A DNA stretch of 64,000 nucleotides from Halichoerus grypus (GCF_964656455.1 NC_135717.1:186001-250000), one strand, 5' to 3'. Positions 11,651-23,060 are shown, numbered from the stretch's first letter. The notes: a model not told the origin generated them from the sequence alone. Numbers and translations are program-made.

Positions 11651-11839
11651 CAGCCCCCGGCCCCTGTTAGCTGCGCTGCCACGGGGAAGGAGGAGCCCAG
11701 GGGCATCAAGTTCAGCATTGACTACATCCTGTCCTCGCCCGACCCTTTTCCAGGGCTCAAGTATCCCTACGGCCCCCAGGAGGGCAGAAACCCCTGGCTG
11801 GAAACCCAGCAAATGAACCTCCACCTTTGGACAGTATGA
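10472..11839 (+). CDS. FOXL3: FOXL3, forkhead box transcription factor (3 exons, 222 aa)
   Basis: Coding exons are 10472-10578, 10970-11138 and 11447-11839, giving introns of 391 bp (phase 2) and 308 bp (phase 0) with GT/AG ends (AG|GTGACC, TTTGCAG|C, AAG|GTGAGC, CCACAG|GTG). The spliced frame is open for 222 codons to TGA. Residues 1-35 are a short acidic, Tyr-rich N-terminus ([18 protein letters not shown]). The forkhead winged-helix domain spans about 32-125, with [10 protein letters not shown], recognition helix [13 protein letters not shown] (75-87, DNA-contacting N78 and H82) and wing segment [10 protein letters not shown] run of seven Arg (126-132) is a likely nuclear localisation signal. 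A Pro/Gly-rich linker follows, then FSIDYIL at 181-187, an eh1-like Groucho/TLE-binding motif. The N-terminus, [13 protein letters not shown] and the C-terminal [10 protein letters not shown] match my memory of FOXL3, the intron-containing paralogue of FOXL2. In medaka, foxl3 acts in germ cells to suppress the sperm fate. The ATG has A at -3; upstream in-frame sequence is unrelated. No defect is seen. Confidence 0.95.
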
Positions 11840-12690
11840 GTCAGGGCTGGCACCCAGTTAGTCTGGGGTCTTCCAGGTGATTGCAACCCCACCTCGAGGC
11901 AAGAAGCAAAGTTTTGCCACATCCTACTAACTTCCACAGACACGTCCCTGCTCCGTGCTGAAAACCACCCTGGGCTGGAGAGACAGGAGGTCAGTCTTCG
12001 GGCTTCATCCCTCAGAGAAAGTTCCCTTGCAAGAAGACCCACGGGGTCCTGCTTGACTGAAGCGTTTGCTCTGGATTCACTGAAAGATCCTTCTCTGAGG
12101 AATAGGAACACAGGTTTAGGGCCATGTTCACTTAGACCCAAGGTAGCATTTCATCCCTCCGTAATCTGAGAATTGGCTGCATAGACAGCCACACCCTGGA
12201 AGGCGGCCAGTACGCTCAGTCTACAGTTGGCGAAGTGGGTGGGCATCTTCCCTAGAGCTAAAAGTGGTACTAATAAAGTGCAAACAGTGAAGTCAGATAT
12301 CAGTTGATCCCATGAATGTCGCCCCGAGGTTTTTGACTGTGGCCCTGCTACGGATGATGTGATCGAAAGAGTAAGTGCATCTTGTGTTGTGAACAGAATA
12401 GCCGATGATTGCTTGAGAAATCCTGTGCACTTTTTTATACAGGAAAGAAGGCAGGAAGAAGGGAGGAGCAAGAGGGAGGAGGGAGGGGTCCAAATTTGGG
12501 ACAACATGGGGCAAAGCACACTTTTCTTGGTTCTTCTGAGCAGGGAGTGCGCTTCTACTGGGGTACGTTCCACCCAGCTGGTTTCCCGAGGAGGCAGACA
12601 TTCCGTAGCAGGCGGCTGATGGATCCCTGCTACACTGTGAGGTGTACAATTAGGGAGTGCACAATGACGAGCATTAGGGGTGGGTACACT
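11840..12690 (+). other. Presumed 3' UTR and downstream flank of FOXL3
   Basis: Sequence after the TGA is non-coding. A canonical AATAAA lies at 12272-12277, about 430 bp downstream, with moderately GT-rich sequence after it (GTGCAAACAGTG), so it could be the poly(A) signal. The rest is unremarkable apart from a purine-rich stretch at 12440-12490. Transcript data would be needed to set the end. Confidence 0.4.
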
Positions 12691-13195
12691 CCATTTGAAA
12701 TGTAAATGATTTAATTACTGCGTGGAGACAGGCATTTTAAAAAACACAATTATGCACAGTGAAACTATTTGACCAACCTTATCATTTTTCACCAGCCCAG
12801 TTTTGCGGAGTTAATTGCTTTCCGTGACTTAATTTGAACATTAGTATGGATTACACCTAATCTGATCCACTAGGTGACAATGATTGGCTAATTTTATAAA
12901 CAACAAAAACACACCCAAGGAAGCTGACTGTCTCGACTGGGAATTACATGGTTGTGCTTTATTGGACTCTGAAAAACCCAGACTGGTAAAGGAAGGCAGG
13001 CAGGAGGTGGAGACAGACAGAGCCATGCAAGAGACTCACTTAGACTAGCTCGCTTCTGATTCAGACAAGCTGACATTTCATTAAACTGCAGCATTATTAT
13101 TCGTCCACCCTGTAGAGACCTCCTTGGGTTGACATAATCGTTTTGAGAAGAGGGGAGAAGGCCGTTACTTATGAATGTTGTGAAATGCCTGATCC
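12690..13195. promoter_or_regulatory. Candidate conserved non-coding element with homeobox and forkhead words
   Basis: An abrupt AT-rich, non-repetitive island about 0.9 kb 3' of FOXL3. It contains TTAATTA (12711-12717), AATTATGCA, TTAATTGC, a perfect forkhead word ATAAACA (12896-12902) followed by AACAAAAACAC, and an inverted CCAAT (GATTGG). No transposon family is recognised. Such islands within GC-rich carnivore DNA are often deeply conserved enhancers; conservation itself cannot be seen from one sequence. Confidence 0.35.
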
Positions 13196-13714
13196 CCGAG
13201 TCCAGAGATGAGTGCTGGTGGTGATGTGCCCACCGCCTGCCCGCCATCACTCTCTTGGTCTGGCCAGGCCCTGCCCATGAGGCAGCCAGTCAGCCTCATG
13301 GGAGGAGGGGAGCCCTGCCTCAAACAGCCCTCCGGAAAAAGGACTAAGGCCTGCAACACGGAGGACATCTCTCCTTCACAAATGCCAGATGCCAGAGCTC
13401 TTTGCTGGGAAAGCACCCAACATTGGTGGGCCCTCACTGCCCGCTAGGCACCCTGCTGAGCCCAGACAGGGGCTGTATCCATGGCAGGAACACCAGCCCT
13501 GGTTGATGTTACTTCTCATCCCCACTTTACAGATGGGACCCGCATGCAGGTGGACCCAGGCCCGGGCCCAGGCATGTGGCTTTGGGGCTGGGCTGCTAAC
13601 ATGCCCTCCAAGCTGTGGCTCATGCAGACTCAGAGTGTCTGTCTGCACGTTTGTGCATGTGTGCATCGCAGGCGTGATGTCTGTCTGTGTTCCCGTTATT
13701 CGTATCCCTTTGCC

Positions 13715-13890
13715 AGTTGAGCTAAAAGCATTGCTTTAAATGATGGTGGGTATGACGTAGGTGATGCAGCGCAGGTGGCACTTATCATACATAAGTAGAT
13801 GGCGTACAGACTATCTGAAGATATATTTTTCTGCTACGAATCAAGCAAATAAAATTTGCATTTTATCTTTCGGGTTCTAGCCGCATTCCC
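13715..13890. promoter_or_regulatory. AT-rich non-repetitive island, possible conserved element
   Basis: A short island with TTGCTTTAAATGATGG, a CRE-like TGACGTAG half site, ATTTGCAT-like (AAATTTGCATTTT, octamer-related) and GATAAG-type words on the opposite strand (CTTATC). No repeat family is recognised. Weak evidence only. Confidence 0.25.
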
Positions 13891-14094
13891 GCTTTTTGTC
13901 CTGGTGAGCAAAGCCTGATGGAACAGAAAATTCCTCTGTCCTAAAAGAGGGCAATTTTGGAAGCCCCAGCCTTGGAGGGGGAGAGGAGTCCTGGCAACCA
14001 GACAGGCTGTTAGCACGCCCTCCCCTGTGCACAGGGTCCGCGGCAGGTGCTCACTGGGTGCCGGCGAGCAAAGGGGTGGCGCCAGGCAGGCGAG

Positions 14095-14480
14095 GTCTGT
14101 GTACTATGAGGTATAACATTTGTTTTGCAAAGGATATCAATCATGTTTTTAAAAGCAAAGGGACATTTTCAATTTGCCAGCGTGTGATATCCCACAACTC
14201 AGGCAGTTCTTCCAGTCTTTCAAGTGAGTGGCATTTAATACCAAACAACATTGCAGGGGTGAGGGCCGGCTCTGACCTATTCAAATACCGCCACCACGCA
14301 GACTCGCCCAGCACACGTCTAATTAAATACTTTATGCCTCTCCTGCAAATCCGCTGATTGATCACCGATATGCACATTACCAGCACATTACCCCCGAGCA
14401 GATGTCTGCCACACGGTTACGGATCACCGGGTTTCCATTAACAAAGTTGGGAGACGCTGCTGTGCGGGAGTTCAGCGGAG
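14095..14480. promoter_or_regulatory. Candidate conserved non-coding element with paired PBX/HOX-like sites
   Basis: A non-repetitive, AT-leaning block. It holds ATCAATCA at 14136-14143 and its exact reverse complement TGATTGAT at 14355-14362, both the PBX/HOX (TALE) type, plus TCTAATTAAATAC, GATATC and two copies of CACATTAC. Sharp composition contrast with the GC-rich flanks and absence of repeat signature suggest an enhancer-type element. The assignment is inference. Confidence 0.35.
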
Positions 14481-14869
14481 GTGTGTGCAAACCACCATTG
14501 TGTAGAGCAAAGTTCCCAGCTGGGCGGCATCCAGGCTGAGCTTTTCCTCACCCAGACTCTGTGGGAGGATGTCCTTCCTCACAGCGCTGGCCAGGCCTCG
14601 GCCCTCCACCACAGCCAGAGACCAATGGAGACCACATTTGGGTGGATGGGAGAGAACCCTGGGATGAGTACAAAGTGGCCCTGGATGATGCCCTCCCCTG
14701 CCGCCCCGTCCGACCCTGGGGTCCAGCATCGCTGTGTCTCCCCAGAGAGGCCTCCCTTAGCCAACAGTGCCCTCCATACCAAGCCACTCTTTGGCCCTTG
14801 GTCTGCCCCCCCAGGAAGTAGAGAAAAGGCCTCCTTTCTCTTCAAATTCCTTCCTTCCTTGATTGAGCG

Positions 14870-14960
14870 GTTCTGGGGCTGTGTGTTCATTCACTCAACA
14901 AACATCCATAAGTCCCGTGCTAGGTTCTGGGGTGCAGTTATGGACCAGCCTGCATCCCAG
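14870..14960. repeat. L2/MIR-type fragment
   Basis: 'ttcattcactcaacaaacatcca', 'cccgtgctaggttctggggtgcag' is the familiar ancient repeat wording 'ttcattcaacaaatatttattgag...tgtgccaggcactgttctaggc'. Diverged, no function expected. Confidence 0.6.
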
Positions 14961-14979
14961 CAGCATGCATAGAGCGCTC

Positions 14980-16860
14980 ACATATCCAGGAGGCTGGGAA
15001 GGAAGCCTGCGCCCAGGGAGCTGAGACAGCGGACCACTCGGGGGACAACAACCAGTTCAGACAGGGTGGATAGGCAGGACCCTCCAAGGGCCACCTTCAA
15101 GTTGAGGCCCCAGGGACAGGCAGGGGCCCGCGTGCCAAGAGGAAGGGCATTCCAGGTGGGGGGTGGTAAGCTGAACCCCTGAGCGGGGGGAAGGAGTGGG
15201 CGGGGGTGGGGGTGGCTTGCAGAAGGCCAGTGTGGCTGGAGGGAAGCACAGGGAGGGGAAAATGCTCTCCCAGCCCCCAAGTCCAGGACAAACACCCATG
15301 TCTTTAGCCTTTGAAGTTTGAAGTGCGTCTCCTGCATTTGCCTCAGTTTGTCACTGTTCTTTCTGATACGTGGAACTCCTACAGGACAATCACCTCCCAT
15401 GCTCTGGGCACTTCACCTTGGTTAATGTGGCCTCCATACTGGCTCCCTTGCTGGGGCAGACACGCGCTGCACGTCTCCTGCTCTTGTCCTCAAGTGTCTC
15501 TTCCTGACCTGTCCCATCCTGTGCTCATGAAACCAAGACACAGGTCCTGGCTGGGTGGGTGATGCAAGCAAGGATAGTGTACAGAGGGTGAGAGGGGTCT
15601 TCTAGAGCTCCTCTTGGCACCAGCCCTCCTTGGCATCTTCTAGGCCTCAGTCAGCTACCCAGAATGACCTTGGAGGCCTTCGGACCCATGGTCCTGGCCT
15701 CCCAGGTAGGGGCAGGGAGCAGCAGCAGGCTGGGAGCCTTGCAGATGCATGTCCTCAGACAGGCCATCTGCCCACTTGAGCCCTGGGTTCTTCATTTGTA
15801 GCGTGGGCCACACACAGAACCCCTGGGGACTCAGCTGAGATGGACCATGTCTCCCATCCACCCCCAGTACTCTGCTCAGCTCACACCCCGTGGGGGAGGC
15901 AGAGAACGGACTGGCTCTGGGCTATGAGAAGCCTCATAGAAACTGGCTCCCCCAAGCTGGGCAAGTCCTCTGGGCACCTCCCTTCCTTGAAGAGCCCCCA
16001 GGGCCCCTGCTCCTTCCCTGGGACCTCACATCTGCCCTGGGCACTGCCCACTTCCTGCCTCCCCACAGGCAGGCCGGGATGGGGCCACCTGGAGCCTCCA
16101 GAGTGGGAGGGGTCGTGCCGGGGGGCTCTCCTTCTCCCACATGTGCAGCTTCCTCAGTGAATCTACTCTGGCCTCACACTCTGGGGGTTGGGCAGCGTTT
16201 CCCTCTCTGCCTCATCCCTCCATTGGGAAGTGAGGCCCTTGGCACTGAGCTGGGTACAAGGCCAGGGAGGAGCCTCCGCAGGGTATGGGCTCCCTCTGAA
16301 ATCCCTCCAGGACAGACCCTGGGCCATGTGGGTGCAGCCCCAACAACAGTGAGACCAGGAACTGGACCGGGGAGACCCTGATAGTGGAGGAGGCCACTCA
16401 GCCCAGGGAGGGGAGGCTGACACCAAGGAGCCTCCTGTCGGAAGTGAGACCAGTGCTTTACATCGAGGCCATGGACTCAGTCACGCAGGTGTCCGAGGGG
16501 GCGGCTCCCCTGGACAGCACTGGGGTAGAGAGCGGTGCTCATCTGAGGAAGGGCGGCTGAAGGCGGTGTTGGGGAGGAAAATCCTCAAGGGTTTAGTGAC
16601 CAGGCGGAGGCCCCACAACAACCCACTCACAGATGACGTCCGCCCAGGGTGTGTGTGAGGATGGGAAAGGGCCCCTGGGGGTGGGACCCTGGTGGGGAGG
16701 GCAGGCAAGCTACACAGGTAAGGAACGCGGTAATGCTGCACGCCCAGAAGTTCCCCTAGGGGACGGGGCAGAAGGGCATCCCATCATGCACAGGACAGCT
16801 GTGCTCACCCCACAGACCCCAGCCGGCAGTCAGGGGTCCAGCCCAGACGGCAACCTGGAC
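14980..16860. other. Intergenic stretch, nothing recognised
   Basis: GC-rich, with purine/pyrimidine-biased segments (for example G-rich 15155-15215). No exon with plausible splice sites, no RNA gene and no clear repeat found on either strand. Confidence 0.45.
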
Positions 16861-16864
16861 AACA

Positions 16865-17045
16865 GTGGCAGCAGGGTGCTGGTATTTGCTGAGGGTTCCC
16901 CACAGGCCAGGCCCTGTTCTGAGGATCCTCAGGCCACGTTAAGTGGGTCATCTGACTCTCTGCATTTCACGGGGGAGACAGACAGAGGTGTGCGGTGGGG
17001 TTTGAACGCAGGGGTCCGACCACACCTGTCAGCAGTTTGTCTAGA
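16865..17045. repeat. MIR SINE fragment
   Basis: The order 'tgctggtatttgctgagggttcccca', 'ggccaggccctgttctgagg', 'ctctgcatttcacgggggaga', 'tttgaacgcaggggtccgacc' follows the MIR core (tract ending in 'ggatttgaacccaggtctgtctgactcc'). A second MIR-like piece follows at 17305-17360 ('tttcacagaggaggagactgaggctcagagagg'). Confidence 0.6.
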
Positions 17046-17684
17046 GGACCCCAGGGTCATTGGCCAGGCAGCAGTGTGATATCCGGGTGTCATTCTGGGA
17101 GGTGGGAGAGTGCAGGGCCAGGGCCCAGCGTCCCCACACTCTCTGGGAGCCTGCCCCCACCTGCCTCTTCTCGGGGTGCCTCCAGCTCATGCCCTAGAGA
17201 GGAGGGTAATGTAGTGACAGCCAAGGAGAGGGCAGACATGCCCACCCCCAGCACCTGCTGCACACCACGAGGGCTGAGGGCAGGGGCGGGACAGACGCAC
17301 GGCTCCATTTCACAGAGGAGGAGACTGAGGCTCAGAGAGGTCTCCCAGAGCTCATGGGAGCAGAGGCAGGTCCTCGGTCCATCCTCCCCCACCCAGGTGC
17401 CCAGGATGCCAGGCTGAGCCAGGCCAACCTTCTAGGCTGGAGGTTAAATGGAATCAGACTCCAGGACCCCTCCACCCCCAAGCTACAGCCACCATTTGAC
17501 CGCTGAGCAAGTGCCAGGGACTCCAATTCGGGACTGCGAGGTGGGCATGGACCCACGTGCAGCCTCATCTTCCCGGCCCCCTGCCTTCTAGGGGAGGGGG
17601 CATGAGAACTGCCGCCCCCTGCCCCATGGGGATGAGCCCGGTGTGTAGCCCTGTCAGCAAATACTCCAGCAGGAAGCTGCAGAA

Positions 17685-18115
17685 GGGCATGTGCTGTCTA
17701 TCACCTCTAACTTGATTTTGTATTCAGCCAAATTAGCAATCCATAAACATTTGCAAAATGAATGTTTTCATCCCATTAAAAATACCAAGTACATCTTATG
17801 CAGGTGGGTCGCACCCGAGCGCTTGCTGTTCTGGAGAAACTCGCTCCTGGAACGGAAGGTGCTGTCAGGCCTCGCTGTGGCTGACTGCAAATTAACAGCC
17901 CCTGTGCTCTTGTGGGGCCACATCTCCCCAGCTTTAGGCCACTTCAGACCCCGTCCACATTGATGTGAGCTCGCCCAACCGAGACGGCAGAATTAGATTT
18001 ATAATGAAGCACGGTCACACAGCCACGCAGTTTCCGAAGAAAAGGAAATTGAGTGGGAACATTTGAACTGATGTAACTTCGCTCTGCGCTGTGTTGGTGT
18101 GCGCACTGCCGGGAG
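17685..18115. promoter_or_regulatory. Candidate conserved non-coding element (largest AT-rich island)
   Basis: About 430 bp of non-repetitive sequence, unlike its flanks. It includes AAATTAGCAATCC, a forkhead word ATAAACA (17743-17749), GCAAATTAACAG, CAGAATTAGATTTATAATG and AAAGGAAATTGAG. There is no long frame with coding character. Density of homeodomain and forkhead words suggests a developmental enhancer; unproven. Confidence 0.35.
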
Positions 18116-18119
18116 GCCG

Positions 18120-19185
18120 CCGCCCTGACCCCTAGCCCTGCGCCTCCCAGTCGGTCGCCCTGTGGCCTGTCAGGTGCTCCAACAACCATCGTGCATCCCC
18201 ACACTCACCACGCACCCCTGCTGGTCCCCAGGTCCCCACGAGCCCAGGACTCCCCTCAATTGCCTATCCTCACCCTCCAGAGCTGCTCGGCTTCTGGCTT
18301 TGAGAGACACCACGGTATTTGCACCGAGTTTGGAGCAAGAGGAACAGAGTCAAACCAGCTGTCTCTCACATTGGTTCACGGGAAGGATCCGGTTGTAGAC
18401 AGCGTGTCACATCCATTCCTGACATGAGTTGTGTCACCGCCTCTGTCCCTCCGAGGGCACCTGTGGTGAGCCACCGACCCCATGCATGGTGGAGCCTTGT
18501 GCAGTGCTCAGCAAACGTGGATGACCTTAGAGCCGGGGCCCCGGTGGCTCCTGGTCTAGACCCCCTTTCTACCGGCCACAGAGGCAAGTGGCCACCAGTG
18601 GCAGGAACCCTGGAGGACAACGAGCAGGGAGTTCTGTCCCCAGCGAGAAGGCGGGGTGGCAGGGCCATGCCGGTGCTGAGCCTGGTGGGCAGCAGAGCCA
18701 GGGTGGTGGCGCAGCCCGCTGCCTCCCTCAGTGACACAGGTCCGGGCTGAGTGCACCTGCGCAGCAGGGATTCCGGGAAAGTCCAGGAGAAGCCACTTTT
18801 GTCTCTGTCAGCCAAGCAGGTGCAATAAGACAAGAGCCAGAACCACCCAGACTGGAGAGTTCTGTTCAAGGGAAATTCTGGTGCTGGGTGAGGGTGGTGA
18901 CCCACGTGCGGCCTGACCTCCTATGTATCATCCACACCTGAGAGAGATTTACTAATGCAGATGTGCCCTCTGCCAGACTCTGTGGAAGGAAGAGGATCTT
19001 TCTTTGGTGGCCTCTGACAGCATCCTGGGAGGTGAGGGCAGAGGACACCCTGATCTGACAAAGGGGGACCCTGAGGCTCAGAGAGAGACCACAGCTTGGA
19101 GCAGCCATGGCCATGTGTAAATCTGGGCCCTCAGATTCCCACCCCAGCCATTCACAGGCGGACGAGGCAGAGATGGCCATCATGC
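18120..19185. other. Intergenic stretch, nothing recognised
   Basis: GC-rich non-coding DNA between a candidate conserved element and a minisatellite. Frames on both strands look random. Confidence 0.4.
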
Positions 19186-19189
19186 ATGT

Positions 19190-19550
19190 GCGTACGCACA
19201 CACACACTCACGGGCACTTGCACACATGCACACTCACAGGCACTTGCATACATGCACACACTCATGGGTGTTTGCACGTGCACACTCACAGCGCTTGCAC
19301 ACATGCACACTCTCACAGACACATGCACACACTCGCGGGTGCTTGCACACAAGCACACTCATGGGCGTGTGCACACACTTGCAGGTGCTTGCACACATGC
19401 ACACTCTCACGGACACATGCACACTCACAGGCGCTTGCACACACGCACATTCATGGGCACGTGCACACACTCACGGGTGCTTGCACACATGCACACTCAC
19501 GGGCACGTGCACACACGCACAGGGCACACAGCATGGGACATGCACACTCG
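19190..19550. repeat. CA-rich irregular minisatellite
   Basis: About 360 bp built from imperfect units of roughly 20-26 bp of the form 'gggtgcttgcacacatgcacactcac', with variants cacggg, cataggg-like and cgtgcacac. Long runs of alternating purine and pyrimidine (CACGTGCACACACGCAC) could form Z-DNA. All six frames stay open in places (His/Thr-rich or Cys/Val-rich), which is a repeat artefact. Confidence 0.9.
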
Positions 19551-20484
19551 TATCATTCATCTACAGGCTCAGAGAGGAAATGGGAGTCTCATGGGCGCTG
19601 CTGGCTGGATCCGCTTGCCGCTGTCACCCTGGCACGCCCTGGCACATGTAGCTCTCTCTCCCACAATGCCTTTTCCATCTTCACGGCCTCATAAAAACCT
19701 ATTTGGCTTTCAAATCATGCTGCAAAATTCCCTCCTCTGTCCAGGCTCGCAGCGCCCACGGGCAGACATGGCTCTTTGGCCCATGCTCAGATGGTAGGTA
19801 CAGAGGAGAAAGCAGAGCCTCGGAGAGATGTGCCGGGGCCACGCCGCTCAGGGCGGGTCAGGTGGGCTCCCGAGGTCCCTGGCATCTCCCACCCCAGAGA
19901 GGCAGGGACATGGGGAGCAGAGGGTGCAGGAGCTCTCCAGGCCACACTGCCCCCTGCCCCCCGCCCCGTGCTCATCCTGCACTTGGCAGGCGCCTCGGTA
20001 AGTGCATCTCAGACATGTCCTTGTCTCCTGAGAAGTCTTGGGCCCACAGAGCAGGACGTCCCAGACACGAAGACAAGAAGGCCACATGTGTCTGCAGTTT
20101 CTGGAAAGCTGGGAACAATTTTTCCCCACTGTTTTCTGTTTAGATTAACTGACTTGGCCCGATGTCATCCAGGAAACTGGCTGGGTGGCTCACGTTAGCC
20201 CAGAGAGGCAGACAGGCAAACCTCCAGCTCCCCAGTCACAAAGGGCTGACATTGCCCCCCTGTAGGTGGTGGTCTGGGCTGGGGTGGGGGGCTGAGCCAG
20301 GTCCAGCCTGAGGAGCCCAGTGCTCCAAACATGGAATGTGAACATGTCCGCCCTGCTTGTAAGCCTGAGCTGGCTGGGCTGCCGGGGATGCCTGCCCTCC
20401 ACCTGCAGCTGCCCCCATCAGGGCCAGCATTCAGGGACCCCATAGTCCAGTCCTAGAGCCAAGGGACCCTCCCAGGCACTACCC

Positions 20485-20560
20485 ACAGCGCTTGAAGCAA
20501 ACAAATGATGGAGCAGGCAATTGATCCCCATTCTACAGATGAGAGATGGAGGCCAGGAGA
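20485..20560. repeat. MIR SINE fragment
   Basis: 'caattgatccccattctacagatgagagatggagg' matches the MIR core wording 'attatccccattttacagatgaggaaactgagg'. Short and diverged. Confidence 0.55.
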
Positions 20561-20599
20561 AGAGATGGGCCTCCATGGCTCTGTGCCCCCATCAACAGC

Positions 20600-22870
20600 C
20601 CTCCGAGGGCCTCATGTCACAGCCTATGGGACAAGGGGTGGCTGGACTGTGGGTCGGCAGTGCTATCCTGGGTTGGAGCCTTCACGTCCCGTGTTGGCTC
20701 TTTCTGGGTCTGCTTCTCTGGCTCCTGTTCTTCTTGCCTCTGGAGCTTGCCCCCGACACCTGGGCTTCAGCAGGAGGAGCAGACCGAGGGGCACGGGACC
20801 TTCCCCGAGCAGGGTGTCCCTGGTGGTCCCACACTGCAGCCAGCACGGGGACAGGCAGCCCTGCGCTCAGAGGCGTCTGCATCTGCAACGGAAGAGTGTC
20901 TGTTCTGCCCAGTGGATCATACTGGGAATCAGTCGCTGCAGCTGTCCCCACCCTGTTCCCTTGGGGACAGACCCTCCCACCTATGGCTACCTGGCACAAC
21001 TTTCATCCTTGAACGGATCCAGACTTCCCCAGTCAGATTATCCCTTCCCCTTGGCCACAGACATTGGTGCAGGGAGGGTCACATGACCCCCAAACAACTG
21101 AATAACCCCAGCCCCAGAGCCTCCGCTGGAACGGTGGGAAAAGAGCACTCTCTGGCTGGTGGAATGTGAATCTGGGACTGTATGTGGCCATCTTGCCACT
21201 GCCTAAGAAAAGCCTGTTGGAGAATAAATAGCACAGCCAGAAACAGAGCCAAAAGGTGGGGAGAGACAGATTCTTGAAAGCATGATAACACCTAGATCCA
21301 GCCATGCCTAAAGCCATTACTTTCCAATTATCTATGCCAATAATACTCTATTGAGCTCAAGGCAGTGTGACTTGTGATTCTAACACTCCCAACTGAAGGA
21401 ATCTGGTTTATACAAAAGTGTCTCAGTATTTGCTCCACTATGGAGAATAAATGCTTTAACCCAAGAAATATATCCCTAATGGTGGAATCATGACCAGTGA
21501 AACAGACACAACAGCTTAAAGGCCCTCATGCTCAAGCACAGTGTGGAAACCTGGTCTACAGGTCACCGAGTCTGAGCCCCCTAGGAAAGAAATGCAAGTT
21601 CTCCTACAAATTCTGAATTGATACAGCTGAGGAGGATGCTGAGATCTGCATTCTCATAAACTTCCTGATGCATCAGAGTTTGGGAACTATAGTCCTGGTC
21701 TCTCTGCTGCTGGGGCAGTTGCAAGAGGGCACACCTGCAGGTGGTCAGACCCCTGTGCTGCCCGCCTGCCTGCCCCGTGCTGGGGGCTTGCTCTGCAGAC
21801 GCACAGCTCTGGGGAGGGGCGCAGACAACTCTGCCACATCTTCTGTCCCGGAGAGGGCCGGACAGAGCCCTGCTGCGGAGGCTGGGACCGTGCTGACCTG
21901 GCAGCCAGCTGGGAGGTGCAGGGCCGGGGCGGGGGCGCCAGGGGCTCAGAGCCAGCACAGCAAGGGCATGCTGGAGAGGGAAGCAGCGGGGGGGCACTGG
22001 GCACGGCGTCTCGTGTGTCCCCACACGAGGGCGGCTCTCCAGCCATCAGGGCTGTGTGTGCAGACACTCAGCTCAGCCTCCGCCCCTTCAGCCCCATCTC
22101 TGAGCTGAGACAGCACAGACTCTCCAGTGCTCTTGAACTCATACTCACTGCCCACCCTCCCCACCCCTGGGGTCACCTCTGAGGCATTTGCTGCACCGAG
22201 TCTGGCTCAGACCACATGTGCAGGACCAGCTGCAGACCTCTAGCCTGGCAGGTGTGATGCCCAGCCCTGTCTGTCCCGGTGCTCTGGACCCCTGGGAGCA
22301 GAAGGGGCTTCTCCTCCCGTCAGTTCACCAACGTGGCATTCTTGGCGTGAGTGGGAATGCTGGGTGTGCATGTCTGCCGGTTTGTACCTGTGAGCTCTGG
22401 GTGAGTGTGCCCCTGCAAGTGTGCACTGTGAGTGTGCATGCATGGGTAACTGCGCAGGTTTTGCTGGTGCCTGTGTGCATGTGCACACGAGTGTGCCGAG
22501 TGTGGGTGCTATGGGTGTGTCAGGGAGGGCGTGACACCCTCCACATAAAGCCACCCTCCAAGTGAAAGGTGGCTGTGAGAGGTGGGGCAGGCAGCCGTGG
22601 GGGTCTCTGGGACGTCACACCCCCTCACTCCCAGCCGCACAGTCACTGGGGCCACATGGGTCTGTCACCACCCTCACGACCTGATCGCATCGGCACAAAC
22701 TTGGCAGCTTCTCCAATCCTTTCTGTGCCGAGACACGGGCGTGCAGTGACACCTGTGAGGGCCCAGATCTTGTAGGAACGTCTCCTCCCCGGGCAGGTGG
22801 CGGCTGGGGTCTCGCCAAGCGTCTCCATGGTGAGCCCGTCTCAGGGAGCTGCTCGGCACCGAGAAGCGCT
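20600..22870. other. Intergenic stretch, nothing recognised
   Basis: Overlapping frames of 140-200 codons occur on the same strand in two or three frames (for example 20505-21169), which is a composition effect. A small AT-rich patch at 21220-21520 has no clear repeat identity. A GT-rich segment at 22345-22525 is weakly repetitive. Confidence 0.4.
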
Positions 22871-22879
22871 CCCAGAGGA

Positions 22880-23060
22880 GCGGCCACCTTGAAGCGGAAG
22901 AAAGCAATCAGTGCAGCCGCGCGGCTGGATGTAAAGGTTAGTACATAAATCAAGGAAAATGTCAATGCCTTTTTACACTGATTGAGATGTAATTTGGGGC
23001 GGGGCCACGCCGGTCACTCGTGCTCAGGGAACCGGGAAGAAATCATGTCCATAATCACTT
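22880..23060. promoter_or_regulatory. Small candidate conserved element
   Basis: Non-repetitive wording 'aagaaagcaatcagtgc', 'acataaatcaaggaaaatgtcaatgcc', 'acactgattgagatgtaattt' with a GC box (GGGGCGGGGCC) at 22997-23007. It contains TGATTGA- and ATCAA-type words. Inference from composition only. Confidence 0.3.

Noticed and set aside
19096..19797. 233-codon His/Thr-rich frame and partners that look like a repetitive protein
   Set aside because: Created by the CA-rich minisatellite; three frames are open at once and no codon bias is seen.
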